Made by a program: the position numbers and the translations under genes
Notes under the pieces: model-generated
What the model saw: the letters and a program-made list of their open reading frames with translations, nothing else
Database searches by the model: none
What the model was told of the DNA's origin: nothing
Shown here: positions 6,621 through 14,420 of the stretch, in pieces
Numbering within the stretch: the stretch's first letter is position 1
Layout of the letters: each line of letters starts with the position of its first letter
Assembly (NCBI GenBank): GCA_965652775.1
Contig: CBFGXP010000034.1
Location: forward strand, 1 to 24,135
DNA from: VBAS01 sp965652775
Lineage (GTDB): Bacteria; Bacteroidota; Bacteroidia; Chitinophagales; Chitinophagaceae
Reading direction: 5' to 3'
DNA: 24,135 bases

Positions 6621-9086
6621 ATGAAACCTCTTTTTACTCTTCTTGTCATTCTGACAAGTTTCGGAGCCTCATCTCAAAAAATTACGGGAACGATCAAGGA
6701 TGACCAGGGTAAAGCTTTATCGGGAGCCACGGTAACATTGCAGCGGGCAAAAGATTCTTCTGTCGCTAAAATTGCAGCCACGAATGCTTCAGGCAGATAT
6801 GATTTTATAAATATTCAGGCCGGGAAATATTTTGTAGCTACCAGCTACGTTAGTTATCTGAATAAAAGATCCTCATTATTTGAAGTAGAGGGCACCGGTG
6901 ATGTAACAGTACCTGAAATAGTCTTGGAAAAAGCCAGCACCAATCTCCAGGATGTCACGGTTACTTCAAAAAAACCAATGATTGAAGTAAAAGCTGATAA
7001 AACCATTTTAAATATTGAAGGCACTATTAATGCTGTCGGCAGTGATGCATTGGAATTGCTGCGCAAAGCACCGGGTGTATTGCTCGATAAAGATGACGTG
7101 ATAAGCCTGGCAGGCAAGAACGGTGTAAGGATCTATATTGATGGCAAGCCGAGTCCATTGTCCGGTATCGATCTTGCGGCTTACCTGAGAAATATTCAGT
7201 CGTCAGAAATTGAATCTATTGAGATCATCACAAATCCTTCGGCAAAATATGATGCCGCGGGGAATGCAGGGATTATAAATATAAAGTTGAAAAAGAATAA
7301 ATCATTTGGTACCAATGGTTCAGCAAATGCTGGTTATGGCATTGCTATCAATCCCAAGTACAATGGCAGTTTAGCACTGAATCATCGCAACAAAAAAATC
7401 AATGTCTTCGGGAATTTCAATTACTACCGGAATAGAAATCAGAATGTATTTAAATTATACAGGGAGCAGTTAGATACAATTTTTGACCAGGTAAATAAAG
7501 GCTTTAGTCGGAATGAAGGGTTCGGTTTCAAAACCGGGATTGACTATTTCATAAATAATAAAAATACTATTGGCATACTGGTCAATGGAAATTTCGGCGA
7601 CAATAACAGTAAAACGAATAGCATAACACCGATCATTTATAAGCCGACAGGCGATACCAGTCGAATTCTCACTGCAAATAATTCCAATGTAGCGAACAGG
7701 GATAATGCAACTTTCAATATCAATTATCGCTATGCTGATACTGCCGGGCATGAATTAAATGTAGACGCGGATTATGGCATTTACAGGATCAGGACAGACC
7801 AACTGCAGCCCAATATTTATTATACGCCGGATTTGTCAACCGAATTGAGCCGTTCCATTTATAATTTTATTTCTCCAACAGATATAGATATGTATTCTTT
7901 AAAAGCCGATTATGAACAAAGATTTAAAGGAGGCAAATTAGGAATTGGTTTTAAATCGTCAATAGTAAATACAAATAATAACTTCGGACGTTATAATGTG
8001 ATCGGGACCGCTAAACAACTTGACATTGAACGCAGCAACCAGTTTGATTATAGCGAAAATATCAATGCACTATATGTAAATTTTAATAAAGCATATCCCA
8101 AAAAAGGCTTTATGTTCCAGGCAGGGTTGAGAATGGAAAATACAAATAACAATGGTGATTCCTATGCGCTGAACAGTGATGGATCTATAAACTATGCTAC
8201 TAAAACAACTGTAGAAAGAAATTATACCGGTCTTTTCCCAAGTGCTTCAATTACTTTTAATAAGAATCCTATGAAGCAATGGAGTGTTTCTTATAGCAGG
8301 CGTATTGATCGTCCCGCCTACCAGGATCTGAATCCATTTGAATTTAAATTGGATGAATATACTTTTCAGAAAGGCAATGTAGCACTACGGCCACAATACA
8401 CGAATTCGGTCTCTTTAACTAATATCTATAAATATAAACTTACTACAGCACTTACTTACAGTCATGTAGCAGATGTATTTACCCAGATAGTTGATACTTT
8501 GGAAAAAACAAAAGCCTTCTTAACCAAAAGGAATCTCGCTACTCAAAATATTGTAAGCCTGAACGTGAGTTATCCTTTCACCTATAAAAATTATAGCTTT
8601 TTTGGGAACGTGAACACTTACTACTCGCATTATGTGGCAGATTTTGGTGGTGGCAACAGGGTAGTTGATCTTGATGTGTTTGCTTATAATTTCTTTATGC
8701 AAAACAGTTTGAAGTTTGGAAAGAAAAAAAATTGGACGGGAGAATTAAGTGGCTTTTACAATTCGCCGAGCCTGTGGCAAGGAACATTTGAAAGTGATGC
8801 TATTTATGCAATCGATGCAGGCGTACAAAGGACATTGTTCAAAGGCAAGGGCAATATTAAGATGGCAGTAAGTGATATTTTCAAAACTTTAAAATTCAGG
8901 GGTGTTAGCAACTTTGCAGGACAATATCTTGTTGCCAGCGGTTATGGTGAAACCAGGCAATTCAAATTAAACCTCACCTATCGTTTTGGTAATAACCAGG
9001 TAAAAGCATCACGAAACCGTAAAACAGGAACTGACGATGAAAGCAGACGTGTTGGCGGTGGTGGTGGCGGTGGTATTCAACAATAA
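6621..9086 (+). CDS. Outer-membrane beta-barrel protein with CarboxypepD_reg and plug domains (TonB-receptor-like)
   Basis: 821 residues from the ATG at 6621. The start was chosen because it opens a clean signal peptide (MKPLFTLLVILTSFGASSQ) and because the in-frame TTG upstream lies in the promoter. A carboxypeptidase-regulatory-like beta domain (about 20-105; KITGTIKDDQGKALSGATV) is followed by a plug-like region (about 110-225; DALELLRKAPGVLLD, SIEIITNPSAKYDAAGNAGIINIKLKK). The remainder is an outer-membrane barrel of the OMP_b-brl_3 family (PF14905-like), ending in a Gly-rich tail (RRVGGGGGGGIQQ) that does not end in an aromatic residue. These proteins resemble SusC/TonB-dependent receptors but lack a recognisable TonB box and a SusD partner. 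Transported substrate is unknown. A strong hairpin terminator follows. Confidence 0.9.
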   Translation: MKPLFTLLVILTSFGASSQKITGTIKDDQGKALSGATVTLQRAKDSSVAKIAATNASGRYDFINIQAGKYFVATSYVSYLNKRSSLFEVEGTGDVTVPEIVLEKASTNLQDVTVTSKKPMIEVKADKTILNIEGTINAVGSDALELLRKAPGVLLDKDDVISLAGKNGVRIYIDGKPSPLSGIDLAAYLRNIQSSEIESIEIITNPSAKYDAAGNAGIINIKLKKNKSFGTNGSANAGYGIAINPKYNGSLALNHRNKKINVFGNFNYYRNRNQNVFKLYREQLDTIFDQVNKGFSRNEGFGFKTGIDYFINNKNTIGILVNGNFGDNNSKTNSITPIIYKPTGDTSRILTANNSNVANRDNATFNINYRYADTAGHELNVDADYGIYRIRTDQLQPNIYYTPDLSTELSRSIYNFISPTDIDMYSLKADYEQRFKGGKLGIGFKSSIVNTNNNFGRYNVIGTAKQLDIERSNQFDYSENINALYVNFNKAYPKKGFMFQAGLRMENTNNNGDSYALNSDGSINYATKTTVERNYTGLFPSASITFNKNPMKQWSVSYSRRIDRPAYQDLNPFEFKLDEYTFQKGNVALRPQYTNSVSLTNIYKYKLTTALTYSHVADVFTQIVDTLEKTKAFLTKRNLATQNIVSLNVSYPFTYKNYSFFGNVNTYYSHYVADFGGGNRVVDLDVFAYNFFMQNSLKFGKKKNWTGELSGFYNSPSLWQGTFESDAIYAIDAGVQRTLFKGKGNIKMAVSDIFKTLKFRGVSNFAGQYLVASGYGETRQFKLNLTYRFGNNQVKASRNRKTGTDDESRRVGGGGGGGIQQ

Positions 9087-9109
9087 TGTGTTTGATTTTG
9101 TTTATATAA

Positions 9110-9131
9110 GGCCCCGCAATGCGGGGTCTTT
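9110..9131 (+). terminator. Hairpin terminator between convergent genes
   Basis: CCCCGC (9112-9117), loop AAT, GCGGGG (9121-9126), extended by one G-T and one G-C pair and followed by TCTTTGATT. A stable GC stem with a modest T-run on the plus strand; it may also stop minus-strand transcripts from the convergent operon. Confidence 0.75.
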
Positions 9132-9155
9132 GATTCTACATCAAGTGTTGTTACT

Positions 9156-10334
9156 TTATTCCGAATCCCTGATCATATCCCATTTAATTCGAATCAGTCC
9201 CAAAACCCTGTTTTGATCCGGATCGAACTTCAACTCAACCGGCAAATAGAGATTGGGTGCAATTCTAAAGGTGACGTTTAACATCGCATTTAACGCAGAA
9301 GTTTTTTCTTCCGGATATTTTCCATCAAAAACAGAATTATATTCAAAGCCTCCAAGCACTTCGAGAAACGATTGATTATTTTTCTTTCTGATTAAGACGT
9401 GATTAATACCACCTTTCGCTGAAAAAACCGAGCGATTAAGGTCAGTTGAAGTTGACAGTGTATCGTTTATAAAATTTAATTCGCTTGCGAGATAAAGATC
9501 CCATGGATATTCGTCTGATTTTACAAAACCAAGACCCTTTTGAAACTCAAGCTTAAGAGTTGCAAACTCCCAATTGCTTTCACTGTTCTTCGCTTCGGCT
9601 GCAAATGTCAATAGCGGTCGTTTTGAAATCTCATCAGTGATCCTTTTGTAATCTTCATTGATGCTGTTTACTACTGCTTTGATCTCAGCTACTTTTTTTT
9701 GCGTCTCTTCATCGGCCGCCACGCCAATTATGGTTACAAATTCCGCATAGAACTTATCAAAGTCTTTAATTGAAGCGTTATCTGAAATGAACTTGACTAA
9801 TTTTCTTTTTTGCTCCGGGGTGGTTGTCGAATCACGGCCAAAGGCCTGCATCACCAGGCCGAACATGCTGTGAAGCTGCTGTTGTGTTTGTTGAATACGG
9901 GCTGATAGCACACTATAGTCTTTTCCATACGAAAGATCCCTTTTATTGATCACTGCATATTTCAATGCAACACCATAACCATTTACCTGGTTATCCTCAT
10001 TCATTTGCATACTGCCTCCCAGTTCAAAATTTCTCTGGAATTTTAATCTTGAATAATACCTGTCGATCTCGTATGTTTTATTAAACATAACCATCAGGCC
10101 GTAAATTGTAGATTTGAACGTGACATCATTTTGTGCTCCTTGTAAGATACCCCGGTCAAGACCAACCTGCAATATTTCAGATAACAGGTCATACTTAAAC
10201 GAATAAACATTTTTGTTCTCATCAAATTTCTTTTCAACAATGTTCAGTATTGTACTGTCAAATTCCTGCGCCGGGACGAAAGAAGCAAGTAAACTAAATA
10301 ATCCTCCGATCAATATTTTTTTCATAGCGTTCAT
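9156..10334 (-). CDS. Unrecognised secreted or outer-membrane protein, last gene of the DUF5675 operon
   Basis: 392 residues; not recognised. A signal peptide (MKKILIGGLFSLLASFVPAQ) begins at the fourth codon; either ATG (10334 or 10325) could start. The mature part has a helical, charged middle (about 130-240; DEETQKKVAEIKAVVNSINEDYKRITDEISKR). A C-terminal half of alternating beta-strands follows (WEFATLKLEFQKGLGF, LEVLGGFEYNSVFDG, LNVTFRIAPNLYLPVELKFD), suggestive of an outer-membrane barrel or beta-sandwich. The first ATG overlaps the stop of the upstream gene as ATGA, which favours the longer start and translational coupling. It is the third gene of a minus-strand unit behind a shared operator-promoter at 11154-11200. 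Confidence 0.7.
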   Translation of the reverse strand: MNAMKKILIGGLFSLLASFVPAQEFDSTILNIVEKKFDENKNVYSFKYDLLSEILQVGLDRGILQGAQNDVTFKSTIYGLMVMFNKTYEIDRYYSRLKFQRNFELGGSMQMNEDNQVNGYGVALKYAVINKRDLSYGKDYSVLSARIQQTQQQLHSMFGLVMQAFGRDSTTTPEQKRKLVKFISDNASIKDFDKFYAEFVTIIGVAADEETQKKVAEIKAVVNSINEDYKRITDEISKRPLLTFAAEAKNSESNWEFATLKLEFQKGLGFVKSDEYPWDLYLASELNFINDTLSTSTDLNRSVFSAKGGINHVLIRKKNNQSFLEVLGGFEYNSVFDGKYPEEKTSALNAMLNVTFRIAPNLYLPVELKFDPDQNRVLGLIRIKWDMIRDSE

Positions 10335-10597
10335 TTGACGTCAAATGAAATAAAACCAAAAAAAGTAGGATCCTTGTACTCTTCTATAGCAAGTGTTTGG
10401 TCTCCCTGCAAAAAACTGATGGTCACCAAAGCGGTAGTAGGTTCATAACCGCCAATGGTGGCCACATAAAAATCAGGCTCAAGCGTAAGGGTTCTTGAAT
10501 CAGATTCAGTGAAATGAAATGATTTGTCTTCAACTGTGACCCATACACCAAACCCGGTTCCGGCTCTCATCTCGACATTTATCTTAACTCTTGCCAT
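10331..10597 (-). CDS. Small unrecognised beta-rich protein
   Basis: 88 residues, no signal peptide and no family that I recognise. The sequence alternates hydrophobic and polar residues in strands (VKINVEMRAG, GVWVTVEDKSFHF, RTLTLEPDFYVATIGG, TTALVTISFLQG), suggesting a small cytoplasmic beta-sandwich. Its TGA overlaps the ATG of the next gene by four bases (ATGA, 10331-10334), which implies coupled translation and a joint function with the secreted 392-residue protein. It begins 78 nt downstream of the DUF5675-type gene, with no promoter that I can support in between. Confidence 0.7.
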   Translation of the reverse strand: MARVKINVEMRAGTGFGVWVTVEDKSFHFTESDSRTLTLEPDFYVATIGGYEPTTALVTISFLQGDQTLAIEEYKDPTFFGFISFDVK

Positions 10598-10675
10598 ATG
10601 ATTGGTTTTTATTTTTTTTATGCCCTAAATTCAACTCCAACAAAACTGATTTCTTAATAGCTTCTACCGGAACTA

Positions 10676-11104
10676 TTATCTCAACGTTATAAAAATTTTC
10701 TCTCTTTGTATTGCAGTTTTTATTTTATCAAATAAAACAACGAACGCGGCACGGCTACTTCCTACCATATCTTTCGATTTGCTTTTTCCTGGTAAAAGAC
10801 ATCCTTCTGTATCTGCATCTGTATTACCTGCGTGAATCCGGATGCCTTCAAATGCAGGAACATCCAGTAATAGGGGCAACAGTTTTTGAAAGCGATTGCT
10901 GAAACTCATTACTACTTCATACCGGCCGGAGGGTATAGCTGTTTTAGTTCGCACTTTTTTCTCCATGAGCTCTGAAACAGTCATATTCTGCTGAAGTCCC
11001 CTGTCTTTATCTTCCAAAATAAAACACTCAAAGACTCCATCAACTGCCAGTTCACCAATTGTTGATCTATTGGTTTTAATCGATCTGATCAGTTCAAGTT
11101 CCAT
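10676..11104 (-). CDS. DUF5675 family protein
   Basis: 142 residues. The core TAIPSGRYEVVMSFSNRF (about 55-72), VPAFEGIRIHAGNTDADTEGCLLPG (about 82-106) matches the DUF5675 family (PF18925) as I recall it: a short cytoplasmic protein with an invariant IHxGN...DTxGC block. The H...GC arrangement resembles the active-site spacing of L,D-transpeptidase-type peptidases, but this is only a resemblance and no activity has been assigned. DUF5675 proteins are often found near phage or phage-tail-like genes, again from memory. It is the first gene of a three-gene unit whose promoter carries the same operator as the eCIS AAA+ gene, so a role tied to that system is a reasonable guess. Confidence 0.8.
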   Translation of the reverse strand: MELELIRSIKTNRSTIGELAVDGVFECFILEDKDRGLQQNMTVSELMEKKVRTKTAIPSGRYEVVMSFSNRFQKLLPLLLDVPAFEGIRIHAGNTDADTEGCLLPGKSKSKDMVGSSRAAFVVLFDKIKTAIQREKIFITLR

Positions 11105-11153
11105 AAGAAATTTATCTTAATAGAATGATTAATATTGAAACGTTGGTAATAAC

Positions 11154-11200
11154 TAAAGTTATACTCATGACGTAATAAAGTCAATTACCCGTTTGTGGTA
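11154..11200 (-). promoter_or_regulatory. Operator 1 plus promoter of the DUF5675 operon
   Basis: Minus strand: a 15-nt inverted repeat TACC-ACAAACG-GGTA (11186-11200), then one base, TTG (11182-11184), 20 nt, and TAACTTTA (11154-11161), a 7/8 match to TAnnTTTG. Inferred transcription start is near 11147, giving a leader of about 43 nt. The layout is superimposable on that upstream of the AAA+ gene (18518-18564). Confidence 0.65.
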
Positions 11201-11259
11201 TTTCTGATGCTAAAAAATTGAGGGAGGACCTATTTGGAAAACTATCAACCAAATTTTGA

Positions 11260-12399
11260 TCAAAGCTTTTGCTTCAACCTGTCAATCATCGTTTGCTTCC
11301 ATGACGAGAAACTACCATCTTTTATTTTTTTACCAGCTTCTTTTACCAACCATAAATAAAAAGCAAGATTATGTACGCTGGCAATGGTAAGACCAAGGAT
11401 TTCTTTTGATCGCAATAAATGGCGGAGGTAGGATTTACTATAATAATTACTCACTTCACCATCAAATCCATCATCAATAGGAGAAAAATCATGCTCCCAT
11501 TTCTTATTATCAATATTTATGATCCCGTTTGTAGTAAACAGCATTGCATTGCGTCCGTTTCTTGTTGGCATTACGCAATCAAACATATCCACCCCCAGGC
11601 TAATACATTCTAAAATATTCCATGGAGTGCCAACACCCATAAGGTAGCGTGGCTTATCGGTCGGTAAGTGCTCACAACAAAAATTACAAATATCATACAT
11701 CACTGGTTCAGGCTCACCAACGCTTAACCCTCCAATTGCATTACCAGTTGCATTTTTTGAAATGATGTATTCACAGGATTCCTTTCTGAGTTCTTTGTGC
11801 GTTCCGCCCTGCACAATTGGAAAGAGGTTTTGTGTGTAGCCATATTTATCATTCGAAGTACTAAAACGGTTTAAGCACCTATCCAGCCATCGATGAGTTA
11901 GTTGCATACTTTTCAATGCATACCTGTAATCGCTGCCGCCAGGCGGACATTCATCAAACGCCATTATTATGTCTGCCCCAATGCTGCGCTGAATATCTAT
12001 CACTGTTTCGGGAGTAAATAAATGCCTGCTCCCATCAATATGACTCTGAAAAGTAACTCCTTCTTCTTTAATCTTTCTAGTGCCCGCCAATGAAAATACC
12101 TGGTAACCGCCGCTATCAGTAAGAATGGGTCTTTTCCAATTAAGAAACTTATGTAATCCACCCGCTTTTTCAATTGTTTCCAATCCCGGTCTCAGGTATA
12201 AATGATATGTATTTCCAAGAATGATCTGCGCTTTTATATCGTCAGCAAGCTGGTGTTGGGTAACGGCCTTTACGCTCCCTGCTGTACCCACGGGCATAAA
12301 AATCGGCGTTGAAATTTCACCATGGTCAGTAATAATTTTTCCTGTCCTGGCCGCCGAATGCGCATCAGTATGATCTAATTCAAAACTTAATTTTGGCAT
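11260..12399 (-). CDS. tgt: Queuine/7-deazaguanine tRNA-ribosyltransferase lacking the zinc cysteines
   Basis: 379 residues from the ATG at 12399. An in-frame TTG at 12411 would add four residues but is less likely. Tgt swaps guanine 34 of GUN-anticodon tRNAs for preQ1 (or queuine) in queuosine synthesis. The (beta/alpha)8 core is complete: LTDSGGYQVFSL (D95, general acid), AFDECPPGG, GGLSVGEP, and VDMFDCVMPTRNGRNA carrying the nucleophilic Asp. Near the C-terminus most bacterial enzymes have CxCxxC plus His binding structural zinc; here the aligned positions are F312, G314 and S317, while the His (H343, in ASVHNLAFYLWL) is kept. The flanking YSKSYLRHL block is normal, so this is substitution rather than frameshift. 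It diverges from the glycosyltransferase gene across 114 nt. Confidence 0.95.
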   Translation of the reverse strand: MPKLSFELDHTDAHSAARTGKIITDHGEISTPIFMPVGTAGSVKAVTQHQLADDIKAQIILGNTYHLYLRPGLETIEKAGGLHKFLNWKRPILTDSGGYQVFSLAGTRKIKEEGVTFQSHIDGSRHLFTPETVIDIQRSIGADIIMAFDECPPGGSDYRYALKSMQLTHRWLDRCLNRFSTSNDKYGYTQNLFPIVQGGTHKELRKESCEYIISKNATGNAIGGLSVGEPEPVMYDICNFCCEHLPTDKPRYLMGVGTPWNILECISLGVDMFDCVMPTRNGRNAMLFTTNGIINIDNKKWEHDFSPIDDGFDGEVSNYYSKSYLRHLLRSKEILGLTIASVHNLAFYLWLVKEAGKKIKDGSFSSWKQTMIDRLKQKL

Positions 12400-12513
12400 A
12401 AACAGGTGCAAGATAAAATTTATGGGAATTAAAGCCTTTTCTTTTCAACAGCTGTGAAATCAATTTATAAACTTTGAGGTGGTTCTGCCTTATTTTCGCA
12501 GCCGCAAGCAACT

Positions 12514-13653
12514 ATGGATCTTACTTTTTTACAACACATCAATTGGTGGCAAATTACTTTTTATGCTTTTGCTGTCGTTACATTCATCCAATTATTTTAT
12601 TATCTCTGGTTCTTCAGCAGGGTAGCTTTTTTTAGGTCAAAAAAGAAAATAAGAACGCAGCAGCATCCTGTATCTGTTATCGTTTGTGCACGAGATGAGG
12701 ATGAGAACCTTGCCCGTCATCTGCCGGGACTTTTGGTACAGGAATATCCATCCACTTACGAAGTAATTGCTGTAAATGATAATTCTGTCGACGATTCAAA
12801 ATATATTTTACAGGAATTAAAAAAAACATTTAAGGATCGGTTGCATGTTGTGGAATTAACACAGGAAGCCAAATTAATCTCCGGTAAAAAATATCCCCTT
12901 AGTATCGGTATAAAAGAAGCAAATCATGAAGTGATGCTGCTGACCGATGCTGACTGCGTGCCTGCAAGTGAGCATTGGGTGCAAAAAATGCAGGAAGCAT
13001 ACCACGATGGCGTAGAAATAGTGTTAGGTTATGGCGGTTATCATAAAAGACCGGGGTTGTTGAATAAGTTGATCAGGTTTGAAACTTTTCATTCAGCTCT
13101 TCAGTATTTATCATTTGCGCTTGCGGGTATTCCTTACATGGGAGTGGGCCGTAACCTGTCTTATAAAAAAGCATTGTTTTTCAAACAAAAAGGATTTTCA
13201 TCAATAAACCATATACCTGGTGGTGATGATGACCTCTTTGTGAATAAATCAGCCAATAGAAAAAACGTTGCCGTTGTGATCGATAAAGATGCCGCAACTT
13301 TATCTATTCCCAGGAAAACATGGAATAGCTGGGTAAAACAAAAATACAGGCATTATACAACAGCAAAATATTATAAACCGGTTCATAAATTTCTGCTTGG
13401 CCTGTATACTTTCTCGCAATTCTTTTTTTACCCGCTTTTTATCATTTCGATTTTATTTTATGACTGGAAACTTGCACTAATTGTTTTTGGCGCAAGATTT
13501 ATAGTACAGGCACTTGTTTATTTTTTTGCAATGAAAAAACTAAATGAAAAAGATCTGTGGCCAATATTTCTCTTTCTTGATATATGGATGTTCTTTTATT
13601 ACATCATATTTGCAAAGTCGCTATGGCAAAAACCCCAACGTAGCTGGAATTAA
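12514..13653 (+). CDS. Membrane-anchored family 2 glycosyltransferase
   Basis: 379 residues. One N-terminal helix (about 14-38) leads into a GT-A domain starting PVSVIVCARDEDENL (52-66). It contains VIAVNDNS (84-91), the metal-binding LLTDADC (142-148, DxD-like D145/D147) and the acceptor/catalytic block HIPGGDDDLFVN (233-244, D238-D240). A W-x-KQKYRH segment follows, equivalent to the QxxRW region of processive GT2 enzymes but with RH. Three C-terminal helices (about 290-375) follow. It probably adds a sugar to a lipid or polysaccharide at the cytoplasmic face of the inner membrane; donor and acceptor cannot be read from sequence. A degenerate -7 box (TATTTTCG, about 12491-12498) lies just upstream. 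rsmG begins 27 nt after its stop, so the two may share a transcript. Confidence 0.88.
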   Translation: MDLTFLQHINWWQITFYAFAVVTFIQLFYYLWFFSRVAFFRSKKKIRTQQHPVSVIVCARDEDENLARHLPGLLVQEYPSTYEVIAVNDNSVDDSKYILQELKKTFKDRLHVVELTQEAKLISGKKYPLSIGIKEANHEVMLLTDADCVPASEHWVQKMQEAYHDGVEIVLGYGGYHKRPGLLNKLIRFETFHSALQYLSFALAGIPYMGVGRNLSYKKALFFKQKGFSSINHIPGGDDDLFVNKSANRKNVAVVIDKDAATLSIPRKTWNSWVKQKYRHYTTAKYYKPVHKFLLGLYTFSQFFFYPLFIISILFYDWKLALIVFGARFIVQALVYFFAMKKLNEKDLWPIFLFLDIWMFFYYIIFAKSLWQKPQRSWN

Positions 13654-13680
13654 AATTGCCCTGGCACGGTGACCGGCAAT

Positions 13681-14361
13681 ATGCAAATAATTTTAAAATA
13701 CTTTTCTGATTTTACTCCTGCACAAGTAAAGCAAATTGCTGCATTAGAATTTTTATACAAAGAATGGAACAGTAAGATCAATGTGATTTCAAGAAAGGAT
13801 ATCGATGGTTTGTATGAAAAACATGTATTACACTCCCTGGCGATCGCTGCAGTATTTCAATTTGAGCCAGGCATGGAAATACTTGATATTGGGACGGGCG
13901 GTGGTTTTCCCGGCATTCCATTAGCAATATTTTTTCCTGAAGTAAAATTTTATCTTGCCGATAGCATTGCAAAAAAATTAAAAGTAGTTGATTCAATCGC
14001 GGAAGCATTAGAATTAAAAAATATAATTACGCTACATACAAGAGTGGAAGAGATTAAAAACCGGAAATTTGACTTTGTAGTATCCCGTGCGGTGGCGCCG
14101 CTCAAAGATCTGTGGAAATGGAGCAAGCCGCTACTGAAAAAAAGTCGGCAGTCAGGCGTTCAGGATCAGGAATCTGAAACGAACGCTGAACTACGAGCTA
14201 TGAACTCCGAACGTGCTGCTCCCGGACTTATATGCCTTAAAGGCGGTGATCTAACTGCCGAAGTGCACGACAGCGGGATCCGTCCAAGGATAATGGAAAT
14301 TTCCGAGTTGTTCAATGAGGAGTATTTTAAGATGAAATACCTGCTCTATGTTCCCCGCTAA
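13681..14361 (+). CDS. rsmG: 16S rRNA (guanine527-N7)-methyltransferase with an inserted segment
   Basis: 226 residues from the ATG at 13681; a GTG at 13669 is in frame but would add MTGN ahead of the conserved MQIILKYF opening. RsmG methylates G527 of 16S rRNA using S-adenosylmethionine. Motifs: YKEWNSKINVISRKD (26-40), HVLHSLAIA (48-56), the SAM-binding ILDIGTGGGFPGIPLA (67-82), DFVVSRAVAPL (131-141) and GLICLKGGDL (182-191). Between LLKK (about 151-154) and PGLICLKGG sits a polar stretch of about 26 residues (155-180) not expected in the family; the underlying DNA is a degenerate 7-bp repeat. The frame is kept and the length exceeds E. coli RsmG (207) by about the size of the insert, so the enzyme is probably still active. 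Confidence 0.95.
   Translation: MQIILKYFSDFTPAQVKQIAALEFLYKEWNSKINVISRKDIDGLYEKHVLHSLAIAAVFQFEPGMEILDIGTGGGFPGIPLAIFFPEVKFYLADSIAKKLKVVDSIAEALELKNIITLHTRVEEIKNRKFDFVVSRAVAPLKDLWKWSKPLLKKSRQSGVQDQESETNAELRAMNSERAAPGLICLKGGDLTAEVHDSGIRPRIMEISELFNEEYFKMKYLLYVPR
14143..14220 (+). repeat. Degenerate heptad-repeat tract inside rsmG
   Basis: About 78 bp can be read as successive 7-mers: TCGGCAG, TCAGGCG, TTCAGGA, TCAGGAA, TCTGAAA, CGAACGC, TGAACTA, CGAGCTA, TGAACTC, CGAACGT. The later units share a core GAACTM-like pattern. The tract is a multiple of three long and therefore leaves rsmG in frame. Composition differs from the flanking coding sequence. From memory, tracts of TCGGCAG and TGAACTA-type heptads occur in intergenic DNA of some Bacteroidetes. 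Confidence 0.55.
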
Positions 14362-14371
14362 TTTTAAAATA

Positions 14372-14416
14372 TACCGGAAAGTGGTATTGGCGGATTTACC
14401 CTGAAACCTACCTTTG
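14372..14416 (+). promoter_or_regulatory. Operator 2 plus promoter of the response regulator
   Basis: TACC-GGAAAGT-GGTA (14372-14386) abuts TTG (14387-14389), followed after 19 nt by TACCTTTG (14409-14416), an exact Bacteroidetes core promoter. The ATG at 14421 lies only 4 nt beyond the -7 box, so the transcript is probably leaderless or nearly so. The operator centre is about 43 nt upstream of the expected start, the position of a class-II activator site, and is next to the regulator's own gene. Confidence 0.7.
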
Positions 14417-14420
14417 AAAA

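Noticed and set aside
10920..10935. A fifth TACC-N8-GGTA match
   Set aside because: It lies inside the DUF5675 coding sequence, lacks the GTGGTAT half shared by the other four and has no promoter box at the right distance.
12400..12411. TTG start for tgt
   Set aside because: The ATG at 12399 is a better start codon and gives the usual N-terminus (MPKLSFEL).
13669..13680. GTG start for rsmG
   Set aside because: The ATG at 13681 matches where the family's conserved sequence begins.
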